Numbered from the stretch's first letter, positions 33,645-43,138 are shown. The stretch is DNA of 58,764 bases from UBA5738 sp964470995 (GCA_964470995.1 CAYYEP010000006.1:1-58764); one strand, 5' to 3'. Numbers and translations: made by a program. The notes: generated by a model not told the origin, from the sequence alone.

Positions 33645-34163
33645 ATGAATTTCAGTTTGAAAGGTTTCACATTAATTGAACTGCTAGTGGTGATTTCGAT
33701 AATCGGCATCCTGGCGGGCGTTTCATTGGTTAGCATGCAGCAGCTTAAAATACAAGCGCGGGATACGGCGCGAAAACGCGACGTAGTACAGCTGGAGAAA
33801 GCGCTGGTGCAATACTGGGAAAGAACCGGGCATTTCCCAGGAGAGGCTGGTTTTGACGGAAGTATCGGAAGCACTAGCTGTAATTGTCCAGCTACGGGCG
33901 CGCCGGTTGGATGCACGGGAACGAGCTGGTGCGCTACGGGGACCATGCATCAGGGAATTGTGGTTAATTACAAGATAATGGCCTCGGTTCCGGTGGACCC
34001 AACCAATAATACCACTTATTATTATTATTATGAACCTTGTTGCAACCAGGATTGCGGTGGCGGAAGGAGCTGTGTCGGCAAGGGGTGTTGCGAATATACT
34101 ATCGGAGCCAGCCGGCTGGAAAGCACCGGAACGAGTTATTCGCGGTGGGGCCGGTGGGAATAG
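33645..34163 (+). CDS. Type IV pilin-like prepilin
   Basis: The N-terminus is a classical prepilin: a short basic leader MNFSLKG cut before the FTLIELLVVISIIGILA helix, with the conserved Glu at mature position 5. The rest (about 40-172) is a small beta domain with eight or more cysteines, more than usual for pilins, suggesting a disulfide-rich head. The start at ATG 33645 gives a normal leader. It is followed by two small membrane proteins and a pilus assembly ATPase at 34977, so it is probably the subunit or a minor pilin of a pilus used for attachment or DNA uptake. The prepilin peptidase is not in the window. Confidence 0.88.
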   Translation: MNFSLKGFTLIELLVVISIIGILAGVSLVSMQQLKIQARDTARKRDVVQLEKALVQYWERTGHFPGEAGFDGSIGSTSCNCPATGAPVGCTGTSWCATGTMHQGIVVNYKIMASVPVDPTNNTTYYYYYEPCCNQDCGGGRSCVGKGCCEYTIGASRLESTGTSYSRWGRWE

Positions 34164-34196
34164 CAACGCACGCAATTTACAAAACCAATCGAGAAA

Positions 34197-34502
34197 ATGA
34201 ATACGCAAAAAGATCCAAACAACGAGGTTGATCTAAGTAAATTCTTTGAAAAAGAATCTGTGGCCGAGGTACGACCGGCAACAATTCAGCCTATGGAGAC
34301 AATGCTGTCGCGGGGAAAAAGACGGGGTGGTTTGGTTTGGGTGGTTGTGGTTAATTTTATTCTGGGAACCGCAGTGTTCAGTTATTATATAATAAAGGCA
34401 AATGCGGCTGGATCGGTAAACCCCGTGACAATGCAAAAAATAACGGCCCCAGTCAATTATACAGTGAAAGATGGCGAGACATATATGCCGCCATTGCCGT
34501 AA
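34197..34502 (+). CDS. Small single-pass membrane protein in the pilus locus
   Basis: The 101-residue protein has a charged N-terminal part (1-43), one membrane helix (about 47-67) and a short outer tail ending PPLP. The first part has an FFEKES motif. No family is recognised. Its place between the pilin and the pilus ATPase suggests a part in pilus assembly (inference). It has no strong ribosome site, and a terminator follows at 34522. Confidence 0.6.
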   Translation: MNTQKDPNNEVDLSKFFEKESVAEVRPATIQPMETMLSRGKRRGGLVWVVVVNFILGTAVFSYYIIKANAAGSVNPVTMQKITAPVNYTVKDGETYMPPLP

Positions 34503-34521
34503 AATAAGGATCAGGGCACGG

Positions 34522-34539
34522 GGCCGCAAGGCCTTTTTT
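34522..34539 (+). terminator. Intrinsic terminator
   Basis: GGCC-GCAA-GGCC (34522-34533) is followed by six T. The stem is short but GC-only. Confidence 0.65.
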
Positions 34540-34651
34540 CATAAATTGGCAACATACCCGCCCAAGCGTTATAATATAGGTACATACAAAATACATTGGC
34601 CCGTTTTTTAGTTGCGCCAACTAAAACGCACGCGCCGCGGACGACCCGATA

Positions 34652-34831
34652 ATGACAGCAAATCCGGCGAAGGCAATCGCAACCGGTTTGATATTGGCGG
34701 CGATTCTGATTGCTGGGTTGGCTTTCGCCCGAAACGAAGGATTAAAAAATCGGCCGCGGAGGGTTGGCGCCCGCAACCACAGATCGAGCGCCAACAATAT
34801 GGATTCGGATGATGAGGTTTCGGATTATTAA
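34652..34831 (+). CDS. Small single-pass membrane protein, 59 residues
   Basis: ATG 34652 opens a 59-codon frame: a hydrophobic helix (about 8-25, ATGLILAAILIAGLAFA), then a basic middle with RPRR and an acidic end (DSDDEVSDY). The charge layout is that of an inner-membrane protein with a short cytoplasmic or outer tail. A longer frame that overlaps it (from 34612) is Arg-rich without helix character and is rejected. It lies 145 bases before the pilus ATPase. Function unknown. Confidence 0.5.
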   Translation: MTANPAKAIATGLILAAILIAGLAFARNEGLKNRPRRVGARNHRSSANNMDSDDEVSDY

Positions 34832-34976
34832 CTTAAACTGTTGGATTAGGCCGCGACGGGACCGCATACGAGTTTGAAACGTTAAAATCGGAAAAGTTCG
34901 ATTCGCCGCCAAACATTGCCGGGGTTAACCCCCAAGGTAATCCGGCGGGTAAATTAACAGACGTAATTTTAAAAAT

Positions 34977-36185
34977 ATGGCACTTTTTAAAAATGATCAG
35001 AATGCCGCGCCCGAAGTAACGCCTGCCGAATGGCTCCAACAAACACTGGAAACCGCCATCAAGGCTGACGCCTCCGATATCCATATCGAGCCAACGGCTC
35101 TTAATGTTGTCGTGCGGGCGCGGATTGACGGAATTCTACGGATTGTTGACCAGCTTGACCCATCTTTCCTCAATCCGATTATTTCATGCCTTAAGGTAAT
35201 GTCGGGTTTGAATATCGCCGAAGCAAGGCATCCTCAAGACGGCCACATTCTGTTTACCGCGCAAAACGATAACGTAGCTCAATCGATCGACATGCGGCTT
35301 TCGATATTTCCGACAATATTCGGCGAGGCGGCCGTATTGCGGATCCAGAATAGAAAGGATTTAATATTTGAGAGTCCCGAAAAGCTAGGGATCGCAAAGC
35401 CGGATCTGGAAAGGCTTGAGTTTGTTTTACAGCAATCAGAAGGCATGGTATTGATCACCGGTCCCGGAGGGAGCGGCAAAACGACCAGCCTTTATACAAT
35501 AATCAATTCGCTTCTATCTTCGCAGCGCAACATCATAACCTTGGAAGACCCGGTTGAATTGGAATTGAAAGGAGCGCGCCAATCACAGATACACCCGGAA
35601 ATCGGTTATGATTTTGCGCAGGGTTTGCGCTCTATTCTGCGCCAGGATGCCAACGTAGTTATGGTGGGGGAAATTCGCGACAACGAAACCGCGGAAATAT
35701 CGATTCGGGCCGCGCTTACCGGAATATTGTTCTTTTCGACCATTCACACAACGAATTCAACCGGCGCGATCGTGCGCTTTATCGAATTGGGAATCCCGCG
35801 GTCGCTGGTGGCCTCGGCGTTGCGCGTTGTTATCGCCCAGCGTCTCGTGCGCAACATCTGCCCGGTTTGCCGGGAACAAAGAGCTCCCTCGGAACGGGTT
35901 ATGGAATTTTGCCGGATACCCAAAGAATACATTGGCAATTTCTACGCCGGGAAGGGCTGTGAACAGTGTTTCGGCACGGGATACGCGGGAAGACGCGGAA
36001 TATACGAAGTCCTGTTTATTACCGAAGAAATACAGCGCCTTATTATCGAGGGAGCACCCATCAGCCAGATTGAGGCTGAAGCCAAACGCAACGGACTGCG
36101 AAGCTTGCGCGAGCTGGCGCTGGATCTGGCGTTGCAGGGCCAGATCAGCCTGGATGAAGTGATAAGAATGACGCCGCTACATTAA
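34977..36185 (+). CDS. Type II/IV secretion ATPase (PilB/GspE type), short form
   Basis: The 402-residue hexameric ATPase has the N2 domain (DASDIHIEP), Walker A GPGGSGKTT, the Asp box ITLEDPVE, Walker B VGEIRDNETAEI, the His box FFSTIHTTN, and a zinc module CPVC-x-CEQC-FGTGYAGRRG. It drives pilus extension or secretion from the cytoplasmic face. The N1 domain of PilB/GspE (about 150 residues) is missing, so it is shorter than usual. It is in the same orientation as the pilin gene and just before the ABC exporter. PilC, PilM-type and retraction PilT genes are not in the window. Confidence 0.9.
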   Translation: MALFKNDQNAAPEVTPAEWLQQTLETAIKADASDIHIEPTALNVVVRARIDGILRIVDQLDPSFLNPIISCLKVMSGLNIAEARHPQDGHILFTAQNDNVAQSIDMRLSIFPTIFGEAAVLRIQNRKDLIFESPEKLGIAKPDLERLEFVLQQSEGMVLITGPGGSGKTTSLYTIINSLLSSQRNIITLEDPVELELKGARQSQIHPEIGYDFAQGLRSILRQDANVVMVGEIRDNETAEISIRAALTGILFFSTIHTTNSTGAIVRFIELGIPRSLVASALRVVIAQRLVRNICPVCREQRAPSERVMEFCRIPKEYIGNFYAGKGCEQCFGTGYAGRRGIYEVLFITEEIQRLIIEGAPISQIEAEAKRNGLRSLRELALDLALQGQISLDEVIRMTPLH

Positions 36186-36209
36186 CACTGCTAAGTTTGG
36201 TTTCGGATA

Positions 36210-37979
36210 ATGAAAAAAAATCTCAACATCAATACAAAAGCGATACTGCGCGAATTTTGGCGGGCGGCAAGGGAACATAAAATCCTTTTGTTTTCGAGTT
36301 TCGTATGCTTCGCGGCGGGCTTTATCGCCAATATTTTTGTCCCGATTTATTATAAAGATTTTTTCGACATCCTGGCAGGCGGGAAGAATAATCTGGCGAC
36401 CCAACAATTGCGCGATATTGTTACCGCAATCGCGTTATTGCATATGATGGCGTGGTTTTTTGGGCGGGCGGGAATTTTTTCGGCCAATGCGATGCAGTCT
36501 CGCATTTCGGCGCGGTTGAAACAGAATGTTTTCGATTATATGATGCTGCATTCGCGGGATTTCTTCGCGAATAATTTTTCGGGAAGCCTGGTCCAGCGCA
36601 CGAACAGGTTTGCCCGGGCTTTTATACGCATTACGGATGTGGTGCTTTTCGAGATGCTTCAGCTGGTGATAACCGTTATCGGGGCGATCGTGGTAACGGC
36701 AATGGTGGCGCCGCTGGTGTCGGCGATCATAATTGCTTGGCTGGCCGTATTCACGGTATTCAACCTGATTTTTTCGCGAATCAAGATAAAATATGATGTG
36801 ATCGCGGCCGAAGCCGATTCGGCCACGACCGGACTTTTAGCCGACAGTATTTCCAACTACAGCTCCATAACGCTCTATAACGGCTATGCTTCTGAATCGG
36901 CGCGATTTAAGCACGCTACCAACGACCAGGCGCGCAAGATGAGATTTTCATGGGACTTGTGGAGCATCATCAATATGGTGCAGGTCGGTTCGACCTATTT
37001 GATCGAGTTTTTGATTTTTTTTAATGGCATCAACTACTGGCAACAGGGACTTATTTCGCTGGGTACCTTTTCCCTTATTCAAATATATATCATCGGCGTG
37101 GGCCAGCAGCTTTGGAGCATGAACCGGATTATCAGAGAAATCTACGAGAGCCTTGCCGACTCGCAGGAAATGATCGACATCCTGCTTCTTCCGCATGAGA
37201 TCACTGACGCACCCAACGCGTACGATATCGGGAAAACGCAGGGAAAGATTGAATTCAAGGGTATATCGTTTTCCTATAACAAAAATCACGCGGTCCTTAA
37301 AAATATAGATTTAATAATTAAACCGGGAGAGAAGATAGCCCTGGTAGGTCCTTCCGGCACCGGAAAAACTACGCTAGTGGGATTGCTTTTACGGGTGCAT
37401 GACCCGCAAAGCGGCATCCTGCTTATTGACGGCAAGGATATAAAAGCGGCCACGCTCGAAAGTTTGCATGCCAATATCAGCTTGGTGCCGCAAGATCCGG
37501 TTTTATTCCATCGAACAATAATGGAAAATATCCGCTATGGCAGCCCGGATGCGTCCGACAATGAAGTGATCGCGGCCGCCCATGCCGCTCACTGCGATGA
37601 ATTCATCGAGATTATGCCCGATAAGTATGAAACCTATGTCGGGGAGCGGGGGGTAAAGCTTTCCGGCGGGGAAAGGCAGCGCGTCGCAATTGCGCGCGCG
37701 ATACTTAAGAGGGCTCCAATCCTGGTACTGGATGAGGCCACTTCAAGCCTTGATTCAAAGTCGGAAATGCTAATCCAGGACGCGCTGGCAAAACTGATGG
37801 AGTCGCGTACCACGATTGCCATCGCGCACCGCTTGTCGACAATACGCCGGATGGACCGCATAATTGTAATGCATAACGGGAGCATCGCTGAAACCGGTAC
37901 GCACGAAACGCTTATCCGCAAGCGTAACAGTCTCTATAAACAGCTTTGGAACCTGCAGGCGGGCGGATTTATCCAGTAA
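36210..37979 (+). CDS. ABC exporter, fused membrane and ATPase domains
   Basis: The 589-residue half-transporter has six membrane helices (about 1-320) and a nucleotide-binding domain: Walker A GPSGTGKTT, signature LSGGERQRVAIARA, Walker B ILVLDEATSSLD and the H-loop AIAHRLSTI. It would work as a homodimer to export lipids, peptides or drugs. It lies 24 bases after the pilus ATPase and may be co-transcribed. No partner gene or substrate hint is seen nearby. The next downstream sequence is a pseudogene. Confidence 0.92.
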   Translation: MKKNLNINTKAILREFWRAAREHKILLFSSFVCFAAGFIANIFVPIYYKDFFDILAGGKNNLATQQLRDIVTAIALLHMMAWFFGRAGIFSANAMQSRISARLKQNVFDYMMLHSRDFFANNFSGSLVQRTNRFARAFIRITDVVLFEMLQLVITVIGAIVVTAMVAPLVSAIIIAWLAVFTVFNLIFSRIKIKYDVIAAEADSATTGLLADSISNYSSITLYNGYASESARFKHATNDQARKMRFSWDLWSIINMVQVGSTYLIEFLIFFNGINYWQQGLISLGTFSLIQIYIIGVGQQLWSMNRIIREIYESLADSQEMIDILLLPHEITDAPNAYDIGKTQGKIEFKGISFSYNKNHAVLKNIDLIIKPGEKIALVGPSGTGKTTLVGLLLRVHDPQSGILLIDGKDIKAATLESLHANISLVPQDPVLFHRTIMENIRYGSPDASDNEVIAAAHAAHCDEFIEIMPDKYETYVGERGVKLSGGERQRVAIARAILKRAPILVLDEATSSLDSKSEMLIQDALAKLMESRTTIAIAHRLSTIRRMDRIIVMHNGSIAETGTHETLIRKRNSLYKQLWNLQAGGFIQ

Positions 37980-38007
37980 CTTCGCAAAAATACCACCAAA
38001 TCTTGCA

Positions 38008-38994
38008 ATGTTGTTCATAATTCTGTCGGTATTGTTCGCACTGATCGTGCCGCTGGCAGTTTTTGTGTTTTGCCATTATAACCGGCACAGAGCCTGTGAC
38101 GGCCGCACGCGACACGCGGCTAAAATCAAGCTGGACGAATTGCATCCGGCGGAGGCGGCAATGTTGCGCCATGACGGAGGTTTTAAGACAGATTTTTTTT
38201 GGTCGGAACTGGTACGGCTTGGCAATTAACCGCGTTTTGGTCATTGAAAAAGTCGATCAAAAGCTTACCTGGGATAGTCGGAGGCAGTATAAGACGACAC
38301 CATTGTTCAGCATCAAAACGACGATTACTAAGCAGGAATTCGACAAACTGGATTTTTTTGGAAAAAAAGATTGTAGACATCTTATTTCTTTACGGGCGAG
38401 AACGGATCTTTTCAGATCGCGCGAGTATCTGTCCAACCGCGTCTCCCAGATTGAAGCCGCGGTTCGAAGCAAGCTCGTCAAACGAGGGCTTTTGCTGGAA
38501 GAGCTAATCGCAACACGCCGAATTTGCCTGCTCATCGGCGGCGCGCTTATGGCAATCGGCTTGCTTTTCATAGATTTGCCGGCCATCTGAAGATTATCAT
38601 CCATTGTTTCAGGATTGATTGCCGTAGGATTCGGAATTGCCACCCCAAAGACCTCCTCCGCGGGAGAGGAAATTGTTGCTAATATCCGTACATTGGAAAA
38701 AATCTGGAGAGCCTAAAAAAAGACCGCAAATCCGCGGCCGCGCGCGTGTCGTTCTTTGAAAAGATGCTTCCAATCGCAATGTCGCTAGGGCTGGCCGAAA
38801 CGCTTACCCGCAAAATTAAGGCCGTATACGGAGATGATTTTCTCGCGGAATATAAACCCGCGTGGTATCGCGATTTTGAAAATTCAAGCTCTTTTGACGG
38901 CGGCCGGTTGCTAAATCAGCTTAACGAGATATTTACTTTCAATTCGTACCGGCCGGCAATTGATTTGCGGCAAGACTCCCGAAGAGATTATTGA
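38008..38994 (+). pseudogene. DUF2207-type membrane protein remnant
   Basis: Three frames joined read as the C-terminal two thirds of a DUF2207 protein. A helix (LFIILSVLFALIVPLAV) and a domain with LDELHPAEAAMLRHDG come first, then AINRVLVIEKVDQ, a second membrane pair, and the family end FFEKMLPIAMSLGL to YKPAWYRDF. The end aligns with the intact paralogue at 50237. The lesions are an extra G near 38222, an in-frame TGA at 38588 and a shift near 38700. The N-terminal outer domain and the Gly-rich tail are gone. It lies directly after the ABC exporter. Confidence 0.75.
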
Positions 38995-39040
38995 CTCGAT
39001 TAATTTGCGGCGCGCCAAAATACGGCCGGCCGCATCAAAA

Positions 39041-39583
39041 ATGACAAAGATAATCACATTTGTTTTAAGCCTTGTCGTGTGCGAGGCCGCGGCCGCGTTG
39101 GGAGGCTGGTTTACGGCGGTCGGGATCGCAGAATGGTATGCCGGAATCAATAAACCCGGGTGGACGCCTTCAGGCAGTGTAATTGGCGGAATTTGGACTG
39201 TTATATATCTCCTAATGGGAATCGCGCTTTATTTTACCTGGGATAAAAATTTTGAAGTGAAACTGCCGGAAGGCGGCAATATCCGCAAACCATGGAACCG
39301 GCTTTCTGAAAAGCTTTATATGGGCGAATGGCGGGGCGCTAATGTGGTTTTGGTATTCGCCGCGCAACTGCTTTTAAATATCGCCTGGTCAGCGATCTTT
39401 TTTGGCTTGCGCCAGCCGGGATGGGCGTTTTTCGAATTATTGGCCCTGTGGACGGCAATCGTTTATACGATTGTTAATTTTTACCGGGTATCAAAACCAG
39501 CGGGCCTTATTTTAATCCCTTATATTATCTGGGTTACTTTCACGGGCTATCTTAATTATTCGATTTGGATGATGAATAATTAA
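39041..39583 (+). CDS. TspO/MBR family membrane protein
   Basis: The 180-residue protein has five membrane helices and the TspO hallmarks. These are the KPGWTPSG loop after helix 1, the IWTVIYLLMGIALYF helix, the LNIAWSAIFFGL segment and the late RVSKPAGLILIPYIIWVTFTGYLNYSIW helix pair, with stretches given in pieces because of length. TspO proteins bind porphyrins and other ligands and affect stress responses. The ATG at 39041 is chosen since it begins directly before helix 1; the longer frame adds 27 unrelated residues. Confidence 0.88.
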   Translation: MTKIITFVLSLVVCEAAAALGGWFTAVGIAEWYAGINKPGWTPSGSVIGGIWTVIYLLMGIALYFTWDKNFEVKLPEGGNIRKPWNRLSEKLYMGEWRGANVVLVFAAQLLLNIAWSAIFFGLRQPGWAFFELLALWTAIVYTIVNFYRVSKPAGLILIPYIIWVTFTGYLNYSIWMMNN

Positions 39584-39909
39584 TTTTTTAATATGCTTCG
39601 CGCAAAAAAGAAATGCTTCGCAATACAGTAGAATATTATACCGCGGGCCTGGCTACTGGGCGGTTCGTATCCGCGCCGGCGAGTCCCGGGCCATTCTGGC
39701 GGGTAAATAAACTTCCCCGGGCAGATCCCCGAGGTGTTGTTTGCGTGCCGCTTCCACTACGCGTCAGGAAAAGTTTGTTTATAGCCTTCGCACGCTACGG
39801 GCAGCCATTCACACCCGCGGCAAAACCGGCGGAGTATTCTGGCAAATAAATAAAAAGCTACCTTGCGATAGCTGTGTTTTGGTTATTTAGCGGATGAATC
39901 GTTACTGGT
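39584..39909. other. Gap filled by dispersed repeat copy C
   Basis: No gene is supported. Almost all of the 325 bases are the repeat and its shared flank. A frame of 78 codons runs through it but follows the repeat, not a gene. Confidence 0.6.
39645..39852 (+). repeat. Dispersed repeat family, copy C (with a partial unit in front)
   Basis: The full unit (39710-39852) has GATCCCCGAGGTG, CGCTTCCACTACGCG, CAGGAAAAGTTTGTTTATAG, CTACGGGCAGCCATTCA, CCGCGGCAAAACCGGCGG and ATTCTGGCAAATAAATAA. Before it, 39645-39709 repeats the tail (CCATTCTGGCGGGTAAATAA) and shares a flank with copy A, so two units seem joined head to tail. Confidence 0.85.
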
Positions 39910-40110
39910 TTAAAATACCACAACATACACCGCAATACATATTAGCATAATCCACGCAACCGGATCGGTCCAAGGATAGTCTTTTTTTAATACCCGTAGC
40001 AAATCCGCGCCTTCTTTACCGGTTTTGATAGCCGCAACTACTACAGTTACCACGTTGATTGCGAAGGCAATCAGCGCGGCCAGCAGCAAGATATTTTGCG
40101 TATAATTCAC
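39910..40110 (-). CDS. Small two-helix membrane protein
   Basis: The 66-residue protein has two hydrophobic helices (about 6-27 and 49-66) around a charged middle with KTGKEGADLLRVLKKDYP. The start is GTG at 40110, with GAGAG next to it, a weak site. It runs against its neighbours. No family is recognised; it may be a small membrane regulator or toxin-like peptide, but nothing supports a specific function. Confidence 0.5.
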   Translation of the reverse strand: MNYTQNILLLAALIAFAINVVTVVVAAIKTGKEGADLLRVLKKDYPWTDPVAWIMLICIAVYVVVF

Positions 40111-40286
40111 CTCTCGTTAGTTACAATGGTATCCATAATTTGAAATACTGTCAACCGATTTATTGCTGCTTTTTATTGATTTGCTGGTTATAACTATTAG
40201 ATTAGCAACCAATGAATTTGATTTTTTAGGGCATTGCGGTATGTTAGATAATTGCCTTAATTCAGATCAATTACGGAGGAAACAAT

Positions 40287-40706
40287 CTGAACGAAAGAAA
40301 AATACCGTTACCGGTTGGTTTGGCCGGGTTGGTACTGGCGTATGCCGAATCCTCGACCGATCCAAAGGCGATCTTATTGGCGATAAAAATAAGAGTGGCG
40401 TTCGAGTTTGATTTGGGAGAAAAAGGATTTGAACTGGTCACTGCGGAAGAAGTAAAAAATCTTCCCGAAAGCACCTTAACAGCAAAAGAACTAATGGAAG
40501 AGGCCGTTGTGGTATTTGATCCTGATGATCTTGATGATCAGGGAGCTCTCGATTACTTCGAAGCGTTGCTAGCTTCGATTGGAATGAATATGCTTGCCAT
40601 AGCAACCAAAGCAAACAATCGAAGCGTAGTTGAAATTATCGATAATATTATTGAGGTGCCGCTGGTTGCAAATACCGAAGCCGCCGATGAGCTGTTCGCA
40701 ACTTAA
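40287..40706 (+). CDS. Hypothetical acidic protein, probable CTG start
   Basis: GGAGGA (40275-40280) stands six bases before a CTG (40287) that is in frame with the open frame. The first ordinary start, TTG 40320, has no site and removes 11 residues that look protein-like (NERKIPLPVGL). The 139-residue product is acidic and helical with no known family. It contains a V-F-D-P-D-D-L-D-D run near residue 75. If CTG is the start it is one of several rare starts in this region. Confidence 0.55.
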   Translation: MNERKIPLPVGLAGLVLAYAESSTDPKAILLAIKIRVAFEFDLGEKGFELVTAEEVKNLPESTLTAKELMEEAVVVFDPDDLDDQGALDYFEALLASIGMNMLAIATKANNRSVVEIIDNIIEVPLVANTEAADELFAT

Positions 40707-41172
40707 CCGCGAGCAGTTTTTTTAAATCCGTTTGATAATTTGCGCCAGCAATCTCAAGCATTGCATTAATTCGAGGTATTTTATGATGATGCTTTCGAAG
40801 ATTACTTTCGGATCACCCGGGACCTTACTACCCATTTATTCTCACTCGCTTTACTCGGGATTTCTTGGGTCGTCCAGCAAGCCTGGTGCGCACCTCTGAA
40901 AAAAATACAAACAGAGAAAAACTGTCTTTTCAATTCCATAATTCCACTGGTGCGCCCTATGGTAATTTGATTCCGAGATGCGGAAGATGTGATGCTCCGG
41001 CGATGCCCCCAAATTAAGAAAAAGGGTATTATTGCGAAGCGGAATGAGGTTAAGGGCGGTATAATTGAGCTGTTCAAGATGGATATCAATAGCGATACAA
41101 CTTTTTAAATTGCCAAACTTGAAAAAAAATGTTATGGATTTATAATATTCGGAATTGAGCGAGGTTTAAAGA
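40707..41172. other. Gap without a supported gene
   Basis: About 465 bases. A 38-codon frame from ATG 40783 follows GAGGT but has no protein-like features, and a 95-codon leftward frame (40802-41089) lacks a ribosome site. I see no repeat, RNA or strong promoter. Confidence 0.5.
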
Positions 41173-41748
41173 ATGGATACGAATGAGGCTGTGCTCGAAA
41201 TTGCGGAAGAGCTTAAAAAGATTGGATTGGAGATCGTAACACAGTACATCTGCAAAAATATTGAGGCATATCAGGGTGAAACCGCGATCATTGTAGCCAG
41301 TTTCCCCGATCGGGCGTGCGTGGTTTGCTTTGAAGTGTTTCATACATATTCTCGCTACCATGTTACATTGCAGATCAATGGGCAATTGGACGGAGCCGGT
41401 ATGGCTTCGCTCCGCCTCAAGGTGGAAAAACATGACTGCTTTTATGAATCGGAATCGCCAGACGGGGCGTTCAGCCGGCAATTTCGTTTGGCAAAAGCGG
41501 CGGCAACATTAGAGCAACACATCAAAGCGTGTATAATTTTTTGCTCGAATTTTTTGGAGGCCAACCGCGGCATATTGGCGGATCGGTTTTCTATCGTACC
41601 ACTATTACCGTTGGCGCCGGTAACAACTGAAGAATACAATAAAGCGGCATGCTCTATGTCAAGAACCGCGGCGCAAGAATATTTCGAACGGAAAGTCCTC
41701 CCCATATTGCCCAAAAAGATAATGCCGCCGGCGGCGCAGTTGAAATAA
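41173..41748 (+). CDS. Hypothetical protein, 191 residues
   Basis: This cytoplasmic alpha/beta protein has no recognised family. ATG 41173 has GAGG eight bases ahead. The first half alternates helix (EIAEELKKIGLEIVTQYI) and strands (TAIIVASF, VVCFEVFH, YHVTLQING). The second half is helical with an LEQHIKACIIFCSNFL segment. Seven cysteines are scattered without a metal pattern. It is followed 41 bases later by another orphan, possibly in one transcript. Confidence 0.6.
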   Translation: MDTNEAVLEIAEELKKIGLEIVTQYICKNIEAYQGETAIIVASFPDRACVVCFEVFHTYSRYHVTLQINGQLDGAGMASLRLKVEKHDCFYESESPDGAFSRQFRLAKAAATLEQHIKACIIFCSNFLEANRGILADRFSIVPLLPLAPVTTEEYNKAACSMSRTAAQEYFERKVLPILPKKIMPPAAQLK

Positions 41749-41789
41749 TCACGAGTTTGGATTAATGTTATGTTTGAGGTGAAAAAGTG

Positions 41790-42266
41790 ATGAACATTAA
41801 TAATCCAGAGGATGGCGATCCTTCTTGTGCAACATCCGAAACGGGAGTTATTTCCGAGAATACTCGCGCCGAGCGCAAGATCCCGGAGATCGAGGAAACG
41901 ATATGGGCTTTAACCTGCCGACTCGATCATTATAAGTGGTGTTTCGCCGCCGCTATCGGCGGACGCTCATTGGAACAGTACATTACAGAGCATTATTTGC
42001 CGCTCTGCGAGATATGGTTTTTGAAGCGTATGTATTTTGATATCCTGAATAATCCAAAAGATAGATTGGATATCTTAATGCGCGAGCTCGAAGCGCTTAT
42101 ACATCTCTTCGAGTTTCTTGATCCGCTTCTTAAGAAGGCGGGGATATTCGATCAGCTCACGCAGAGCAAACCGGCAATTGGTTTGCCGGGGAGAAACGAG
42201 CCCGTGACTCTATATAGCACAGAGTTGGCCAGCGGAGGTTATTTGCTTTATTTAGATGATGTTTGA
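41790..42266 (+). CDS. Hypothetical helical protein, 158 residues
   Basis: The start at ATG 41790 follows GAGGTG by eight bases; a GTG just before it is less likely. The protein is mainly helical, with a central part rich in Leu, Trp and Tyr (WFLKRMYFDILNNPKDRLDILMRELEALI, here only named by its ends) and a C-terminal strand. No family is recognised. It has the same orientation as the gene at 41173 and may share its transcript. Confidence 0.55.
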   Translation: MNINNPEDGDPSCATSETGVISENTRAERKIPEIEETIWALTCRLDHYKWCFAAAIGGRSLEQYITEHYLPLCEIWFLKRMYFDILNNPKDRLDILMRELEALIHLFEFLDPLLKKAGIFDQLTQSKPAIGLPGRNEPVTLYSTELASGGYLLYLDDV

Positions 42267-42571
42267 AATTTTTTTTATTTCTGTGGACTTTTCCATGGAT
42301 TTTTTTATCCAAGACAGCTCGCGGCTTTAGCGGCGAAATCGGCGGGGAGGCAAAACTCCTAAATTTAAAAAGCATTTACGGATTGCATTGATTTAGCATA
42401 AGCCATTACCGAATTTTTGCCGGCTCAATTCTTATGGCCGCCGCGCCGCCTTTAATGATTTAGAAGCAAAACAAGAGCGGATACAGATTTTCCCGGAGGC
42501 AGCTTAACGATAAACTCGCGAACATATACAAAAAAGTTGTTTGCCGCGCCGCCGCGTTTGGCAAACAACCA
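42267..42571. other. Gap with the terminator of the leftward gene
   Basis: About 300 bases. The only clear element is the 10-bp hairpin at 42536-42569. A CGGAGG near 42494 has no start codon at a useful distance. Confidence 0.5.
42530..42569 (-). terminator. Terminator of the leftward hypothetical gene
   Basis: GTTGTTTGCC (42536-42545) and GGCAAACAAC (42560-42569) pair perfectly over ten bases. On the minus strand six T follow. Confidence 0.88.
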
Positions 42572-43138
42572 TTAGACCAAAAATTTGCCGCAACTCTTAA
42601 TCAAGTCCTTAGTAAATTCATAGTTACGTGTTCTGCGATATTCTGCGGCATTCATGACCCGGATCGTACGCATTATCGCGAGTACATTGGGATAAGCGAT
42701 AAAAATGGCTTCTTCAAAATCTTCTGACGGGGATATGACCAAGCCGTTTTCCACAAAAACAGCCACCGCGATATGGATATATCTCTTTTTCTCGCATGGC
42801 GCGCAATCGGTTAAATCGGATTCGCTCATACTTTGCACGCGCAAATCGGAACGGCCAACAGTAATGAACGCCATCGGCATCTTGGAAGTATCGCGTTCCC
42901 ACTTTGCCATTTCCTTGTGGCGGCCAGATCCCTGTGGCGGTACTGCCATTACCATATAACTACCGCCAACCTGGAATTCGGTACTGGAAGGTAACGCATC
43001 AAACACATCTTCCTCGGCAACAATTGAATCCGTTGGTTTCGCCTTCATATCGAGCGCTTCGCAACCAGCGCACGCGAATATCTTTGCCAGTTCGGCGCTG
43101 CCACGAAATGTTTCCCCTTTTTTGTAGATTTCGGTTAT
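42572..43138 (-). CDS. Hypothetical protein, probable ATA start
   Basis: The first ATG (43048) lacks a ribosome site. The frame stays open 30 codons further, to an ATA at 43138 that stands eight bases after a perfect AAGGAGG. The added residues are protein-like and include CAGC, a C-x-x-C pair. The 188-residue product has no recognised family: a beta-rich middle (YMVMAVPP, AFITVG, IHIAVAVFVENGL) and a helical, basic C-terminus. It has its own terminator. If confirmed, AUA initiation would be remarkable; a mutated ATG is the alternative. Confidence 0.55.
   Translation of the reverse strand: MTEIYKKGETFRGSAELAKIFACAGCEALDMKAKPTDSIVAEEDVFDALPSSTEFQVGGSYMVMAVPPQGSGRHKEMAKWERDTSKMPMAFITVGRSDLRVQSMSESDLTDCAPCEKKRYIHIAVAVFVENGLVISPSEDFEEAIFIAYPNVLAIMRTIRVMNAAEYRRTRNYEFTKDLIKSCGKFLV

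Noticed and set aside
34612..34812. 66-codon frame in the pilus locus
   Set aside because: Arg-rich with no pattern; the overlapping 59-codon frame has a proper membrane helix.
40802..41089. 95-codon leftward frame
   Set aside because: No ribosome site, no family and composition unlike real genes here.
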